In this document: positions 25,660-37,068 of the stretch, piece by piece | How positions within the stretch are numbered: the stretch's first letter is position 1 | Layout: the number at the start of each line of letters is the position of its first letter | Assembly: GCA_002238525.1 (NCBI GenBank) | Contig: MPMN01000016.1 | Span: 1-48,911 of the forward strand | DNA from: Flavobacteriaceae bacterium bin25 | GTDB lineage: Bacteria > Bacteroidota > Bacteroidia > Flavobacteriales > Flavobacteriaceae | Direction of reading: 5' to 3' | Length of the DNA stretch: 48,911 bases | The notes under the pieces: generated by a model | The model's database searches: none | What the model was told of the DNA's origin: nothing | The model's input: the letters and a program-made list of their open reading frames with translations, nothing else | Made by a program: the position numbers and the translations under genes

Positions 25660-28542
25660 ATGAATACCTCTGTCGTTTTGTTTCGATCTCGACTCAAACT
25701 AAGCATTTTACTATTCTTTTTATTCGGTTTTTATCTAAAAGCCCAAATTTCTGGAAAAGTGGTCAACCAAGACCAAGTTCCAATCCCTTCAGCCGTAGTG
25801 ACATACGGTCAAACTGCTACTCTTTCCGATTTTGATGGTAACTTTAAGATATCCGAGCCAGAAGATTTTCCGATTACATTGGGGGTTTCTGCATCTGGTT
25901 ATGCTTCGAGTGAAGTTGAAGTCTTGAGTCCTACACAGGAACTTTTAATCTCTTTGACTTTTGGTCAATCTTTAGATGAAGTCATCGTATCTGCAGGACG
26001 AAAGGCCGAAAAAATACAGGATGCTCCAAATTCTGTTTCTATTATTTCGAGCAGAGAAATTGCCAATAAACCTCTACTGAATCCATCGATGTACTTAGAA
26101 AGCTTAGCAGGCATAGACATTCAGCGTCAGAGTGGTAATAGAGTGAATGTCAATCTCAGGGGTCCCTCGGGGGTTCTTACTTCTGATACCTATGTGATGT
26201 TAGACTATAGGGGTATCATTCAAACGGGGTTGGATGTCTTTGATCAGGGATCAACTACTTTAAACTCTCTAGACCTCGAAAGAGTTGAATTGGTCAGAGG
26301 CCCGGTGTCTTCTCTATATGGACCTGGGGTTTCCTCAGGCGTGATTCATTTTCTTTCAAAGGATCCTTTCAAGTATCCGGGGACCGAAATTGAGCTTAGT
26401 GGAGGAAATCTATCAACCCTCAGGACACAGCTAAGACATGCAGGAGCTAATCCTGGCAACACTTTTGGCTACAAAATAAATTTAGGATACCAGCAAAATG
26501 GCGAATGGGATTTACCTGAAGATCTATTAGATCTATTTGGCCAGCCTGCTACTTTTGCAAAGACCTATTCCGAAAAAAATGCTTCTATTCGTTCTGATTT
26601 GTCACTATACTTCAGGCCAAGTGAAGATTTATTGATTACCACGGTTGGGGGATATACCAATGTCCAAACCAATCTCTGGACCGATAGGGGACCTGCCTAT
26701 CAAGATGCCAATGATTTTTTTATTCAAGCTCGAGCCAAAACAGATAATCTATTTGTCCAATTTGTCTATAACTCAAATGTAAACAACCCCAATAATAAAG
26801 GGTTTTTATATTTCACTGGTGAGGAAGCGTTAATTGATCGAACCCAAACAGAAATTCAAATTCAGTACAACAACAATATTTCTTCCATCAACACATCCTA
26901 CACACTTGGGGCTGAAAGACGTTCTGGTCAATTTAAAGCACCTGTTACCTTTGGGAGGAATGATTCTAATGATGATTTAATCATTACTGGTGCATATTTA
27001 CAGACCAAGACTTCTTTAAGTTCAAAGTTAGACTTAGTACTATCGGGAAGATTTGATCATTATGGTTACAATCGTGAAACGAGTATTTCACCTAATGCTG
27101 CATTGGTTTTCAAGCCTAACAGTAAACACACCATCAGGGGTTCTTTTAGTCAAACGTTCATCACTCCTAGTGCAATTGTACTGTATGTTGATTTTCCTTA
27201 TGTTCAAACGCCTGATTTGGATATTTGGCTTTACGGGGCCAGAAACCAGATTAAGGTTGAAAATCCGGAAAATCCTGAAGTACAGTTTTTTACTCCCCTG
27301 ATTCCAAGTCAGCAGGGATATGGCATTAGTTATGCTACTGTCGCCAAAATTTTCCATCAACAATTCAATGCGCCGGTAGCTGCGCTTGGGGGCATTTCTG
27401 GATGGGATGCTGTAGAGGCGGGCATTGCCACTTTTGCTCAAAGTCTTGGAATAAACCCTTCTTTGCTTCCTGATTTTTCAACTTTTATGGAGGAAGATGA
27501 TCTCTTGAATCAGCTGAATGCTGCAGGCAACATCACCAATGGAATCGGTATTGACAGAGATGGAAATCCTTTGAAGCCTCGCGAGAGTGACCCGGCCAGG
27601 CTGAGAAAAGAGTTAAACTTTGAAGTAGGATGGAAAGGAATCCTTTCGGACAAGGTTCAGCTGTCGCTTGATGTTTTCAATCTTACTGGTTCTGATTTCT
27701 CTCAAATTAGAACGATTACGCCATTGGTTGCTTATCCTACCATAGTTGGTGATCTAGAAGGCTCTCTTGGAGATGGTGCTCAATTCTCCTCATCCCTTCA
27801 AAATCACATTTTATCTTATGTATCAGGTATTTATAATGCTTTGGGGGTTCCTTTAACTGGTCTTCCAGCTGGGGCTGCTGGTCCCAATGCTATCCCTTCT
27901 GCTGAGCAGGTGGTTGGGTTACTATGGAATGGACAGGGGGGCTCATCCTTGGGCATTAAGAGTTTGTATCTCAATGGTGTTGAGGGACTGAAACAGCTGA
28001 TACCGGAAAGTGGTGTCTTGGGTGTCACTGTCAGTAACAAAAACCCTCTCAATTATCCTAAACCGTTGATGATTGATGGGTATAATGATAGTGGAGTAGA
28101 TAAAATAACTTATACAGGTATAGACTTTGGGGGCAAAATTTTATTGGATCCCATCTCGTCAATTTATGCAAATTATTCTTGGATTAGCCAAAATATATGG
28201 CGTGGCAAGCAGGACTTAGGTCCTCAGGCCCAGGAATCAGATTTTTTTGGTTTACACAAGCCCCAACATCGTTTACGCATAGGTTACAATCGCAATCCTA
28301 TCTCTGGGTTCAATTTCGGTCTTGGTGCTCATTTGTCTTCCAAGTTTGAGTCTTTACTTGACCCATTATATCTTGGGGAAGTTGATGCCCGTACTATTCT
28401 TAATGCAAATGTTGGTTACAATTCCAATTGGATTTCGGTTTTTCTCAATATTGATAATCTATTTGGCACGAGGTATTCCTTATTCCCTGGAATGCCTGAG
28501 GTAGGCACTCGAGCATTGATTACAGCGAGATTAAAATTATAG
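25660..28542 (+). CDS. TonB-dependent outer-membrane receptor with CarboxypepD_reg-like domain
   Basis: A signal peptide (LSILLFFLFGFYLKAQ) is followed by a carboxypeptidase-regulatory-like domain (ISGKVVNQDQVPIPSAVVTY...LSDFDGNFKIS, about 29-105). A plug domain with a TonB-box-like start follows (SLDEVIVSAGRKAEKIQDAP, NVNLRGPSGVLTS, LERVELVRGPVSSLYGPG, GVIHFLSKDP). The rest is a 22-strand barrel that ends in an aromatic-poor terminal strand, ALITARLKL. At 960 residues it is complete. No SusD-like partner is next to it, which argues against a classical glycan-utilisation pair; siderophore, cofactor or peptide uptake are options. It has its own terminator at 28569. Confidence 0.93.
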   Translation: MNTSVVLFRSRLKLSILLFFLFGFYLKAQISGKVVNQDQVPIPSAVVTYGQTATLSDFDGNFKISEPEDFPITLGVSASGYASSEVEVLSPTQELLISLTFGQSLDEVIVSAGRKAEKIQDAPNSVSIISSREIANKPLLNPSMYLESLAGIDIQRQSGNRVNVNLRGPSGVLTSDTYVMLDYRGIIQTGLDVFDQGSTTLNSLDLERVELVRGPVSSLYGPGVSSGVIHFLSKDPFKYPGTEIELSGGNLSTLRTQLRHAGANPGNTFGYKINLGYQQNGEWDLPEDLLDLFGQPATFAKTYSEKNASIRSDLSLYFRPSEDLLITTVGGYTNVQTNLWTDRGPAYQDANDFFIQARAKTDNLFVQFVYNSNVNNPNNKGFLYFTGEEALIDRTQTEIQIQYNNNISSINTSYTLGAERRSGQFKAPVTFGRNDSNDDLIITGAYLQTKTSLSSKLDLVLSGRFDHYGYNRETSISPNAALVFKPNSKHTIRGSFSQTFITPSAIVLYVDFPYVQTPDLDIWLYGARNQIKVENPENPEVQFFTPLIPSQQGYGISYATVAKIFHQQFNAPVAALGGISGWDAVEAGIATFAQSLGINPSLLPDFSTFMEEDDLLNQLNAAGNITNGIGIDRDGNPLKPRESDPARLRKELNFEVGWKGILSDKVQLSLDVFNLTGSDFSQIRTITPLVAYPTIVGDLEGSLGDGAQFSSSLQNHILSYVSGIYNALGVPLTGLPAGAAGPNAIPSAEQVVGLLWNGQGGSSLGIKSLYLNGVEGLKQLIPESGVLGVTVSNKNPLNYPKPLMIDGYNDSGVDKITYTGIDFGGKILLDPISSIYANYSWISQNIWRGKQDLGPQAQESDFFGLHKPQHRLRIGYNRNPISGFNFGLGAHLSSKFESLLDPLYLGEVDARTILNANVGYNSNWISVFLNIDNLFGTRYSLFPGMPEVGTRALITARLKL

Positions 28543-28568
28543 GCAGGCATCTTTTTTCATGAATCAGA

Positions 28569-28597
28569 CCGAAATTTGTGTTACAAATTTCGGTTTT
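28569..28597 (+). terminator. Rho-independent terminator of the TonB receptor gene
   Basis: A perfect 11-bp stem CCGAAATTTGT / ACAAATTTCGG (28569-28579 and 28583-28593) with a 3-base loop is followed by TTTT. It begins 26 bases after the receptor's stop codon. Confidence 0.85.
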
Positions 28598-29112
28598 GAT
28601 TGTGTGCTTCCTTATTAAGGAGGGGGCGTAATTATATAAATCACGTGTTTGTGGTTGGCCGTACGGTTTTAAAAGATATTTCCAAAGGTGATTTTCTTAA
28701 TAACTCTGATAGTGGCATTGAATTCATGATCCTATGTTTTGGAGAAACCATCATTATCCATATATTTTTTAAGCATAGTTTCCATTTACACTCAGATAGG
28801 TACTTCAATTTTTACTAGCGGGAAAACCTGATTAAGAGTCCGTACAATCAACTCTCAAATGCAACTCTTGGAATTCACTGCTTTGGCAAAATAATTTGAA
28901 TGGGGCAAAAAGCGATTTCATACTCCAATTGCCTTTTGAATTGTCTTGCAATTACTCCCTCGGTCATCACTTATTCTGTACTTTCTATATTAGTTTGTGT
29001 TTTTTTTCGTGATACATTATCTTCCTAAGTAATTGGCAAACAAAAGTGTAATCCCTATTCTTGCCGAATAGATCAACTTGTTATTCATCATCAATCCATT
29101 GGAAATGGACTC
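28598..29112. other. Gap with no recognised gene
   Basis: The stretch runs between the receptor terminator and the convergent permease gene. Short frames are present but none has coding character or a recognisable motif. I see no RNA gene. Confidence 0.35.
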
Positions 29113-30321
29113 TTACCTTAAAACGATTTCTTTCTGGCGATGGTGAACACCATATGTAGTCCACCAGGAACAGATGATTCCTAAGACAACAACTGTTAGG
29201 AAAACGATTAATACATTGGATAGTTTAAATTGAACTGGGTATGGCAACAAGGTTCCGGGGACAAATAAAAATGGCCAATGGTGTTGGGAGATGACTAAAA
29301 TTGATCCCAGCAAGAGTCCCAAGAATACGCCGAGCAAGCAGATTTGAATGCCCAAACTAAAAAAAATGTTTCGGATTTGATTTTTTGTGAGTCCCATGGT
29401 GTTTAAAACTTTCATCTGAGGTCTTTTATCAATAATCATCATGATTAATGACCCAACCAAATTAAATAGTGCGATGATCATTACCAATGTGAAGATGAAA
29501 TAGATTACGAGATGTTCATTGTTTAGCATTCTGTAGAGGGCAGGATTCTGCTCATATTTTGTTTTTATTTGTACGGGAGTGTTTATGGCATTTTCGATTT
29601 CTTTTTCAAGTGAATTTTTGGAAACCCCTTGAGGTGTAGAAAGCATGATAGTGCTATACATATCTTCTCTCAAGTTCAGAATTTCTCTTGCTGTTTCTAT
29701 TGAGGTAATCAAATACCTATTATCTAGTTCTTGGCTAATGTGGTAAAGTCCTTGCACTTGAAGGGACCGATAATTAAATCCCCCGGGGTTAAATCCAAAT
29801 TTCGATGGTCTGCTCAGGGCTGTTACTTGTAGTTCAGAATACTCACCAGTTAAATCTAATTCGAGTTCTGTTGCTATACGATAGCCTGTAACAGCGTGAT
29901 TAGTTTCTTGAACTGACCATACTCCTATGGGGATGATGGTATCTATTGGGATGATGTCGGGGTAGTTTGAACTAACCCCCTTTAAATAGGCTACTTGACT
30001 TTTTGAACCCTTGTTCAAATAAACCTTTTCTTCTACTTCCCCAGCCAGTGCATTTATTAGTTCACTTTTGTGTATGCTCTGTAAGGATATACTGTCAATA
30101 ACCAAATACTTCCCTTCTTTGGGAAATATCGTGTACTGGCTGTGGAAGAAGTTATTTAGGGAAAGTCCGAACTCTTTTAGTCCTCCAAAAGCACTTAAAA
30201 CCACAAAGAGTGCCATAGAAACCAAAGTGATTAATATCAAAGACAGCAAATTGATACGATTGATAATTGATTGTTGGCTTTTGGACCATAAGTATCTTAG
30301 TGCAATTTGGAATGGTAGCAA
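29113..30321 (-). CDS. LolC/E-like ABC transporter permease (FtsX/MacB type)
   Basis: The 402-residue protein has the LolC/E layout. One N-terminal membrane helix (ILITLVSMALFVVLSAFGGL) follows the typical opening ALRYLWSKSQQSIINRIN. A periplasmic domain of about 200 residues comes next, then three C-terminal helices (YFIFTLVMIIALFNLVGSLI, LGIQICLLGVFLGLLLGSIL, VLIVFLTVVVLGIICSWW). MKVLNTMGLTKNQI is the coupling-helix region of FtsX-fold permeases. Such permeases release lipoproteins from the inner membrane with an ATPase partner, LolD, not present here. It starts 20 bases after the rbfA stop, and the rbfA-permease pair is common in Bacteroidota, so the two are probably one transcript. Confidence 0.85.
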   Translation of the reverse strand: MLPFQIALRYLWSKSQQSIINRINLLSLILITLVSMALFVVLSAFGGLKEFGLSLNNFFHSQYTIFPKEGKYLVIDSISLQSIHKSELINALAGEVEEKVYLNKGSKSQVAYLKGVSSNYPDIIPIDTIIPIGVWSVQETNHAVTGYRIATELELDLTGEYSELQVTALSRPSKFGFNPGGFNYRSLQVQGLYHISQELDNRYLITSIETAREILNLREDMYSTIMLSTPQGVSKNSLEKEIENAINTPVQIKTKYEQNPALYRMLNNEHLVIYFIFTLVMIIALFNLVGSLIMMIIDKRPQMKVLNTMGLTKNQIRNIFFSLGIQICLLGVFLGLLLGSILVISQHHWPFLFVPGTLLPYPVQFKLSNVLIVFLTVVVLGIICSWWTTYGVHHRQKEIVLR

Positions 30322-30341
30322 ACCGTGAGGGTATAACCAGA

Positions 30342-30731
30342 TTATTTTCCGCTCAACTCCTCTGGTATGCCTGAATCCTTGCTGTCGGATATTGCCTTAT
30401 CAATTGATTGAATATAATCCAGAGTATCATCGAGACAGAAATGAATATAAGGAATTCTTTTTATTTCTTTACCGAATCGTTGTGCGGTTTCATATTTTAT
30501 CCTGCTGGCATTCTTTTCTAGGTTTTCCATAATCAATTGTCCTTTTTCGCTTGGAAAAACGCTCAAATAGACTTTAGCTATTGACAGATCTTTTGTTACT
30601 CGAACATTGGTAACAGAAATGATCAGTCCGGGTATCTTTTCTCTTTGGGCAATCTCCAAAAAATACTGGGAAAGTTTCTTTTGCAGCAGTCTATTGATTT
30701 TCTTTTGTCGTTGTGTAAATCTTGGTTCCAT
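30342..30731 (-). CDS. rbfA: Ribosome-binding factor A
   Basis: This 129-residue RbfA has RQKKINRLLQKKLSQYFLEI at the start, ISVTNVRVTKDLSIAKVYLSVFP as the KH-like core, and KEIKRIPYIHFCLDDTLDYI at the end; length and order are normal. It helps mature the 5' end of 16S rRNA in the small subunit. A TAAATTTG element (minus strand, 30743-30736) lies only five bases before the ATG, so the transcript may have almost no leader, unless another promoter is used. The permease gene follows closely. Confidence 0.93.
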   Translation of the reverse strand: MEPRFTQRQKKINRLLQKKLSQYFLEIAQREKIPGLIISVTNVRVTKDLSIAKVYLSVFPSEKGQLIMENLEKNASRIKYETAQRFGKEIKRIPYIHFCLDDTLDYIQSIDKAISDSKDSGIPEELSGK

Positions 30732-30914
30732 GCATCAAATTTAATGCAATAGATAGTTAGCCGTTCTCTCGTATGGTTTGACATAATTTCCAATGGGAAT
30801 GAATCCAACTTACGGAATAGTAGTAAACCTTCAGTTTATTATAACATCAACTTTGGCGGTTTGTCTATTATGTTTTTTGTAATAAGTTGCATTTGCTCTC
30901 CTCCTAAAGTTGCA

Positions 30915-33860
30915 TTAGTGACTTGAATCTGCAAAGCAAGTAAACGTTTTATCTACTCTTTTATTCCTACAGGAGTATCGGACTTGTTTGTTACTAGTCA
31001 TCATATCTCTTACTGCTCTATGCCATTGGTAAGGATTATTTGCTAGGAAGTTGAAATTTAAATTCCCATAGTTTTTATCTCTATCTGTTTCTCCGGGTGG
31101 TAGCTGGCAATCGTTGTTGTGTCTCCCGGACATGATTTGACCGAATTGGCATAGGTGTTTTAGGCCGAGAATGGTATGTGCTAATTCATGCCATATGATG
31201 TATAGGAGGGTATCGAAGTACAGGTCTGATTGTCCTTTTTCCCACCAGTCCTTATCCACTTCAATAGCTACTGAATCGCTACAGACATAATAAGCTAATC
31301 CTGCTACACCATTGGGTAGGGGACGAATATTGATAAAATGATCTTTGTTTTTTATGTATTCAATATCCAAACCATGCCTTTTGGCATCAGCAACAAAAGC
31401 ATCTGTATAAGATTTAAAGTTGTCTCTATCAATATTGGCATAGATGGGGTCTTCTAATATGGATTTTCCTTTGCTAAGGTCAAAAAGGGCAGAAGATTTT
31501 GTGCTTTGAATTTTGGTGCCTTCTAACCAGAGGCTTGCACTCTTATTGCTGATATCCCAGTCCGTCAAATCATGATTAAAGGATTGGGCATTGAAAAACA
31601 TTTTATCCATATTGTTTACTTTGTTTATATCCCAATCGTTAAGATTTTGATTGAATGAAAAAGCATTTCTAAACATGGATTCCATTTTGGTTACATTACT
31701 GACATCCCATCTACGGATATCCTGATTAAAAGATACTGACCCTAAGAACATGGAACCCATGTTGGTCACTTGGGAGGTATCCCAATTGCCGATGTTTTGA
31801 TTGAATGATGAGGGTTTTTTCTGTTTGCCTTCTGCTTGGTCATAAACAGAGTTGTTGCCAAACATCCCTCCCATATCGGTTACCCTGCTGACATCCCAAT
31901 TCCCTATATCGGCATTAAACTGGGTAGCATTGTAAAACATCTGAATCATATCGGTAACTTGGGAAGTGTCCCAACGGCTTATATCGGCATTGAACCGATG
32001 GGCATTGTAGAACATCCTTCTCATATCCGTGACTTTGGAAGTATCCCACCTGCTGATATCCTGATTAAATTCATATGCATTATGAAAGACTTGCCCCATA
32101 TCGGTCACATTAGAGGTACTCCAATCACTTATATCCTGATTGAATTTGTGGGCATTATAGAACATTCCGATCATGTCTTGTACATTGCTGGTATCCCACC
32201 GGCTGATATTCCCATTAAATTTATGGGCATCATAAAATATATAGTCCATACGCTTTACATTGCCGACATCCCAATTGTTTAGGTCTTGGTCAAAATTATA
32301 GGCTTTGTAAAACATATAACTCATGTCGGTTACTTGGGAGGTGTTCCAATTACCTATATCCTGATTAAAGGAATCGGCATTGGCGAACATGTTGTTTATG
32401 CGTTGTACATTGCTGGTATTCCATTGACTAATATCCCTATTAAATGATACCGCATGGGAAAACATCTCAGACATATTGAGTACTTGTCCGGTATCCCAAT
32501 GTCCTATATCTTGGTCAAAAGCACTGACATTTTTGAACATTCCAGTCATGGAAGTCACATTGCTGACATCCCAACTTTTTATGTCCTTATCATTGAATTG
32601 TTGTTTATTGAAAAAGAGAAAAATCATATCTTTGACAAAGGTGGTTACCACATTACCCAGAGGTTCATTGTTTCTGATCATTCCCCGCAACATTATTTCA
32701 TCTACAATGGTATAACTAATGGTTTTTTCTCCATTGGGAAGTTTGATTTTTAAGGTTTTTCCAATCAAGTCTTGACGCTCAGGGTCAATCTTTATCGTCA
32801 CTCCATTTTTATCTAAATACAAGGGTGTATTTTCAAAAACTTCAGGTTTGATATTAAATAAAGCTTTTATGATGCAATGACCTCCCACAGTAAATTCCAA
32901 AACAGGATTTTCAATTTCAATTATTTTGGGACAATCTGTATCTCTATCCACTTTCCATTGATCAAATTCATAACCATCATTAGCCAAGGCATTTAAAGAA
33001 ACCATCTCTCCAAACACCTTTTCCAATTTTATACCCTCTACTATTTTCCCGCCATCTCCCAGATCAACATTAATAGTATAAAGTATTTTCTCAAAAATCG
33101 CTTTTATTCTACAATCATCTATAGAAATAAATTCTATGGTAAGATTATTCTGACTAAAATTCCCGCAATCGCTTTCCCATTCCTTTAATTGATAATGTTG
33201 GTCAGGGGTAACAGTGATCTTAACTGTATGGTTGTATTCCACTTTCATCGTTCCAGTTATAGTACCCCCATGAGTGGATGAAGTAGTAATGGTTCTCGGT
33301 GATTGGGCAAATACCGGCTTGATAATGCAACTTCCATTGACTGCAAAACTCACTTTATTCTCTATCTCCGTAATCGTCTCGGCACAATTGGTTTGCCAGC
33401 CACTCAATTCCCAACCCTCATCAGGAGTAGCAGTAAAAGACGCTGTTTCTCCATATTCTATGGCTAATCCATTTTGATCCACACTACCACCAGCGGAAAA
33501 TAAGACTGTGATGATGTATTGTATCTTCTCAAACTCTGCTTTTACTTGGCAGTCTTTTGATGCTGTTAAACGGATAGTTTCTGCATCGGTAGGGACGACA
33601 TTACAAGTACTTGTCCAAGTTTTCAATTGATAATGCTCATGTGCAGAAGCAGTTATTTCTACCGATTGCCCTTTATTTACTTTTTGAGTTTCCGTTATTG
33701 TTCCGCCCGGTCCAGAAGATGTGGTAATCGTGATTCGCCCATTGGAAGGATTAGGAACTATCTGGTCATCGTTGCAGGAGAATAGAATGAAAAGAAATAG
33801 GGGGAATACAAATGAACTACTATTTGTAATGCTGGGAGTTTCCTCTTTTATTCTTCTCAT
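30915..33860 (-). CDS. BspA-type repeat surface lipoprotein with InlB-B-like domains and a C-terminal metallopeptidase motif
   Basis: A lipoprotein signal (SFVFPLFLFILFSC) is followed by four InlB-B/Big-like repeats (about 30-340, for example TITTSSGPGGTITETQKVNK and YQLKEWESDC). Then come fourteen BspA/DUF285 repeats of 25 residues (about 430-770) of the form FNQDISRWDTSKVTDMRRMF. The last ~200 residues have WHELAHTILGLKHL (His 891, 895 and 902) and a later Met-turn-like QIMSGRHN, as in zinc metallopeptidases. The spacing HExxHxxxGxxH is one residue longer than the metzincin HExxHxxGxxH. BspA repeats mediate binding to host or matrix proteins in other bacteria. The gene stands alone between two gaps. 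Confidence 0.85.
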   Translation of the reverse strand: MRRIKEETPSITNSSSFVFPLFLFILFSCNDDQIVPNPSNGRITITTSSGPGGTITETQKVNKGQSVEITASAHEHYQLKTWTSTCNVVPTDAETIRLTASKDCQVKAEFEKIQYIITVLFSAGGSVDQNGLAIEYGETASFTATPDEGWELSGWQTNCAETITEIENKVSFAVNGSCIIKPVFAQSPRTITTSSTHGGTITGTMKVEYNHTVKITVTPDQHYQLKEWESDCGNFSQNNLTIEFISIDDCRIKAIFEKILYTINVDLGDGGKIVEGIKLEKVFGEMVSLNALANDGYEFDQWKVDRDTDCPKIIEIENPVLEFTVGGHCIIKALFNIKPEVFENTPLYLDKNGVTIKIDPERQDLIGKTLKIKLPNGEKTISYTIVDEIMLRGMIRNNEPLGNVVTTFVKDMIFLFFNKQQFNDKDIKSWDVSNVTSMTGMFKNVSAFDQDIGHWDTGQVLNMSEMFSHAVSFNRDISQWNTSNVQRINNMFANADSFNQDIGNWNTSQVTDMSYMFYKAYNFDQDLNNWDVGNVKRMDYIFYDAHKFNGNISRWDTSNVQDMIGMFYNAHKFNQDISDWSTSNVTDMGQVFHNAYEFNQDISRWDTSKVTDMRRMFYNAHRFNADISRWDTSQVTDMIQMFYNATQFNADIGNWDVSRVTDMGGMFGNNSVYDQAEGKQKKPSSFNQNIGNWDTSQVTNMGSMFLGSVSFNQDIRRWDVSNVTKMESMFRNAFSFNQNLNDWDINKVNNMDKMFFNAQSFNHDLTDWDISNKSASLWLEGTKIQSTKSSALFDLSKGKSILEDPIYANIDRDNFKSYTDAFVADAKRHGLDIEYIKNKDHFINIRPLPNGVAGLAYYVCSDSVAIEVDKDWWEKGQSDLYFDTLLYIIWHELAHTILGLKHLCQFGQIMSGRHNNDCQLPPGETDRDKNYGNLNFNFLANNPYQWHRAVRDMMTSNKQVRYSCRNKRVDKTFTCFADSSH
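31545..32590 (-). repeat. 75-bp tandem repeats coding BspA (DUF285) units
   Basis: Fourteen in-frame units of about 75 bp, each coding a WDxSxVTxM...FNxDI block, spaced 25 residues apart with one longer unit (insert around NNSVYDQAEGKQKKPSSF). Such arrays can gain or lose units by recombination. Confidence 0.85.
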
Positions 33861-34313
33861 TATACTACCTTGAAGTATACTAATTTCATTTTAAATAATC
33901 TGGTTTAAGGTCTCCCTAATGAGGATATGGACAAATCCCAGACAATATATAAAATAAAAATTATGAACAAAAGCATAATTTATCACTTTCGATCAATTTA
34001 TTAGCCAGATCACCGATTTTTTATTTGCTGAGAATCTCAAGCCAATTTTCGTTCTCCATTCTAGAAAAGAAGATATTTCACAATGGAAATAACTATGCTC
34101 AATTCATGAAAATGCGCTTGATAAGATGCTCAAAAGGCTCAATTTTACCAAAAAGCATACTCTTTGGATCAAAATAAAACAATTGGAAAGAAAATTTCTC
34201 GTCGGAATACTCAAAACTCGAAGGTCCAGGCGTTCTAACCGGACAAAGATCAAGCCAAACAGAGAAATTCAAGCCAAATAGCCTAAGTTAGGGATTAGTA
34301 TGAATAATACGGG
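33861..34313. other. Gap upstream of atpD, no gene recognised
   Basis: This AT-rich stretch between divergent genes includes the upstream region of the BspA-repeat gene. No motif-bearing frame, repeat or RNA was found; the atpD promoter follows at its right end. Confidence 0.35.
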
Positions 34314-34344
34314 TTGATTTGAGTCGGCCGATAATGTATATTTG
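34314..34344 (+). promoter_or_regulatory. Bacteroidota-type promoter of atpD
   Basis: TTG (34314-34316), 20 bases, TATATTTG (34337-34344): a full match to the TTG/TAnnTTTG pattern. The atpD ATG lies 20 bases downstream. Confidence 0.65.
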
Positions 34345-34355
34345 CCACACTTTAA

Positions 34356-35867
<1,512 letters not shown>

Positions 35868-35889
35868 ATTCTAAAATCTACAGAGCCGA

Positions 35890-36168
35890 ATGTTCCTTGA
35901 GATTGTTTCCCCCGAATCTGTATTGTTATCTCAAAATGTCCAAAGTGTTGGCCTTCCCGGCGCTTCTGGGTCTTTTCAAGTGCTAAATAACCACGCCCCA
36001 ATTGTATCAACTTTAGCCAAGGGAAAAGTCAAGATATGGTCCCAGAAACCCATTTCACTGAATACCAAACAATTTAGTGTGGAAAAACAAGGCCCCGTTT
36101 GGCAATTTGACATCAATGCAGGAATCTTTGAAATGAAGGACAACAAAGCCATTCTCCTGATTGAGTAA
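35890..36168 (+). CDS. atpC: F1Fo ATP synthase subunit epsilon, short form
   Basis: The 92 residues contain only the N-terminal beta-sandwich of epsilon: FLEIVSPESVLLSQNVQSVGLPGASGSFQ...LNNHAPIVSTLAKGKVKI. The C-terminal helical hairpin that inhibits ATP hydrolysis in E. coli is absent, as is usual in this phylum. It joins gamma to the c-ring. It is convergent with recX across 24 bases. Confidence 0.93.
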   Translation: MFLEIVSPESVLLSQNVQSVGLPGASGSFQVLNNHAPIVSTLAKGKVKIWSQKPISLNTKQFSVEKQGPVWQFDINAGIFEMKDNKAILLIE

Positions 36169-36192
36169 CTAAGCAGACTTTAAGATTGGCAT

Positions 36193-36636
36193 TCAGTCTA
36201 AGTACTCATAAATGAGTGCATTTTCCCACCCCCTCCGTATCATATAATTGATAATTTGTTTTTTGGCAACCACCGAATCAGCATTGGCATAAATTCGCCT
36301 GGCTTTATCCAATGCAAGGAAAAAAATTTCCATATAAGTTTCATCATCAATCAACTTCATGGCATAGTTGATGAGATAATCAGATATTTCCCTTGCTTGT
36401 AATTCTCTTATCAGACGTTGCTTCCCCCAATATAACTGCTTGATCTTACCCCAAACGAAAGACTCCACAAATCGCTTTTCATTCAGAAAATTTTCTTGTA
36501 TTAAATGTAGAACTATCTCTTCTCTGTATCCATAAGGAACCCTAAGATTGCTCATCTTGGCATTGACCTCGCTGTGGCAACGATCTTGGTAGTTACAATA
36601 GTGCTCCAGCTTCTTCTTGTACTGATTAAATGTCAA
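36193..36636 (-). CDS. recX: RecX-family regulatory protein
   Basis: The 147-residue helical protein has the RecX three-repeat layout: LEHYCNYQDRCHSEVNAKM, IVLHLIQENFLNEKRFVESFVWGKIKQLYWGKQRLIRELQ and KKQIINYMIRRGWENALIYEYL. The pattern of short helical repeats and the ENFLNEKRF motif are diagnostic. RecX binds RecA filaments and limits their activity. No recA is next to it. The start follows a gap of 360 bases on its upstream side. Confidence 0.85.
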   Translation of the reverse strand: MTFNQYKKKLEHYCNYQDRCHSEVNAKMSNLRVPYGYREEIVLHLIQENFLNEKRFVESFVWGKIKQLYWGKQRLIRELQAREISDYLINYAMKLIDDETYMEIFFLALDKARRIYANADSVVAKKQIINYMIRRGWENALIYEYLD

Positions 36637-37041
36637 TTTAGCTTATTTGTAGATTCGGATTACAAATGAACAATTATCTTGGATCAAAAATCCTATCTGG
36701 AACCAACCGATAGAAATTATCTCAAAGAACACCTGATGAAGTACTTAAATAATTATTGGCAATTCTCATTATAACTCATTTAGTCTCGTTTTCCCATAAA
36801 ATAGCACACTGGAATCCTCTTTCTTTTGCGGAAAGATATTAAATATATAACAGAAGAAAAAAGAAAATTATACTAGATGAAATACCTATCACGTTTAGGC
36901 AGAAGCCCTAACTCCCATAGCATAATTTAGCAAATACCCCATGTGTCAAACTTTTAGCGGGGATGTTATGGGACATATTAGATTCAATTCTCATTATTGA
37001 TAATAATAGTTAGTCCTGGTGATTTATCCCCATTAATTTAT
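36637..37041. other. Gap with no recognised gene
   Basis: An AT-rich region between recX and the small exported protein. A 31-codon frame from TTG (MDQKSYLEPTDRNYLKEHLM in its first part) is seen near 36680, without recognisable homology. TATCTTCG at 37042-37049 may be a -7 element for the next gene. Confidence 0.3.
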
Positions 37042-37068
37042 TATCTTCGTCACTCAAAGGCACTGATC

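Noticed and set aside
28600-28818. 72-codon frame after the TonB receptor terminator
   Set aside because: No ATG context, no motif, and low-complexity AT-rich composition; taken as chance.
31836-32753. Long + strand frames across the BspA repeats
   Set aside because: They are shadows of the 75-bp periodic repeat on the minus strand, which carries the real coding sequence.
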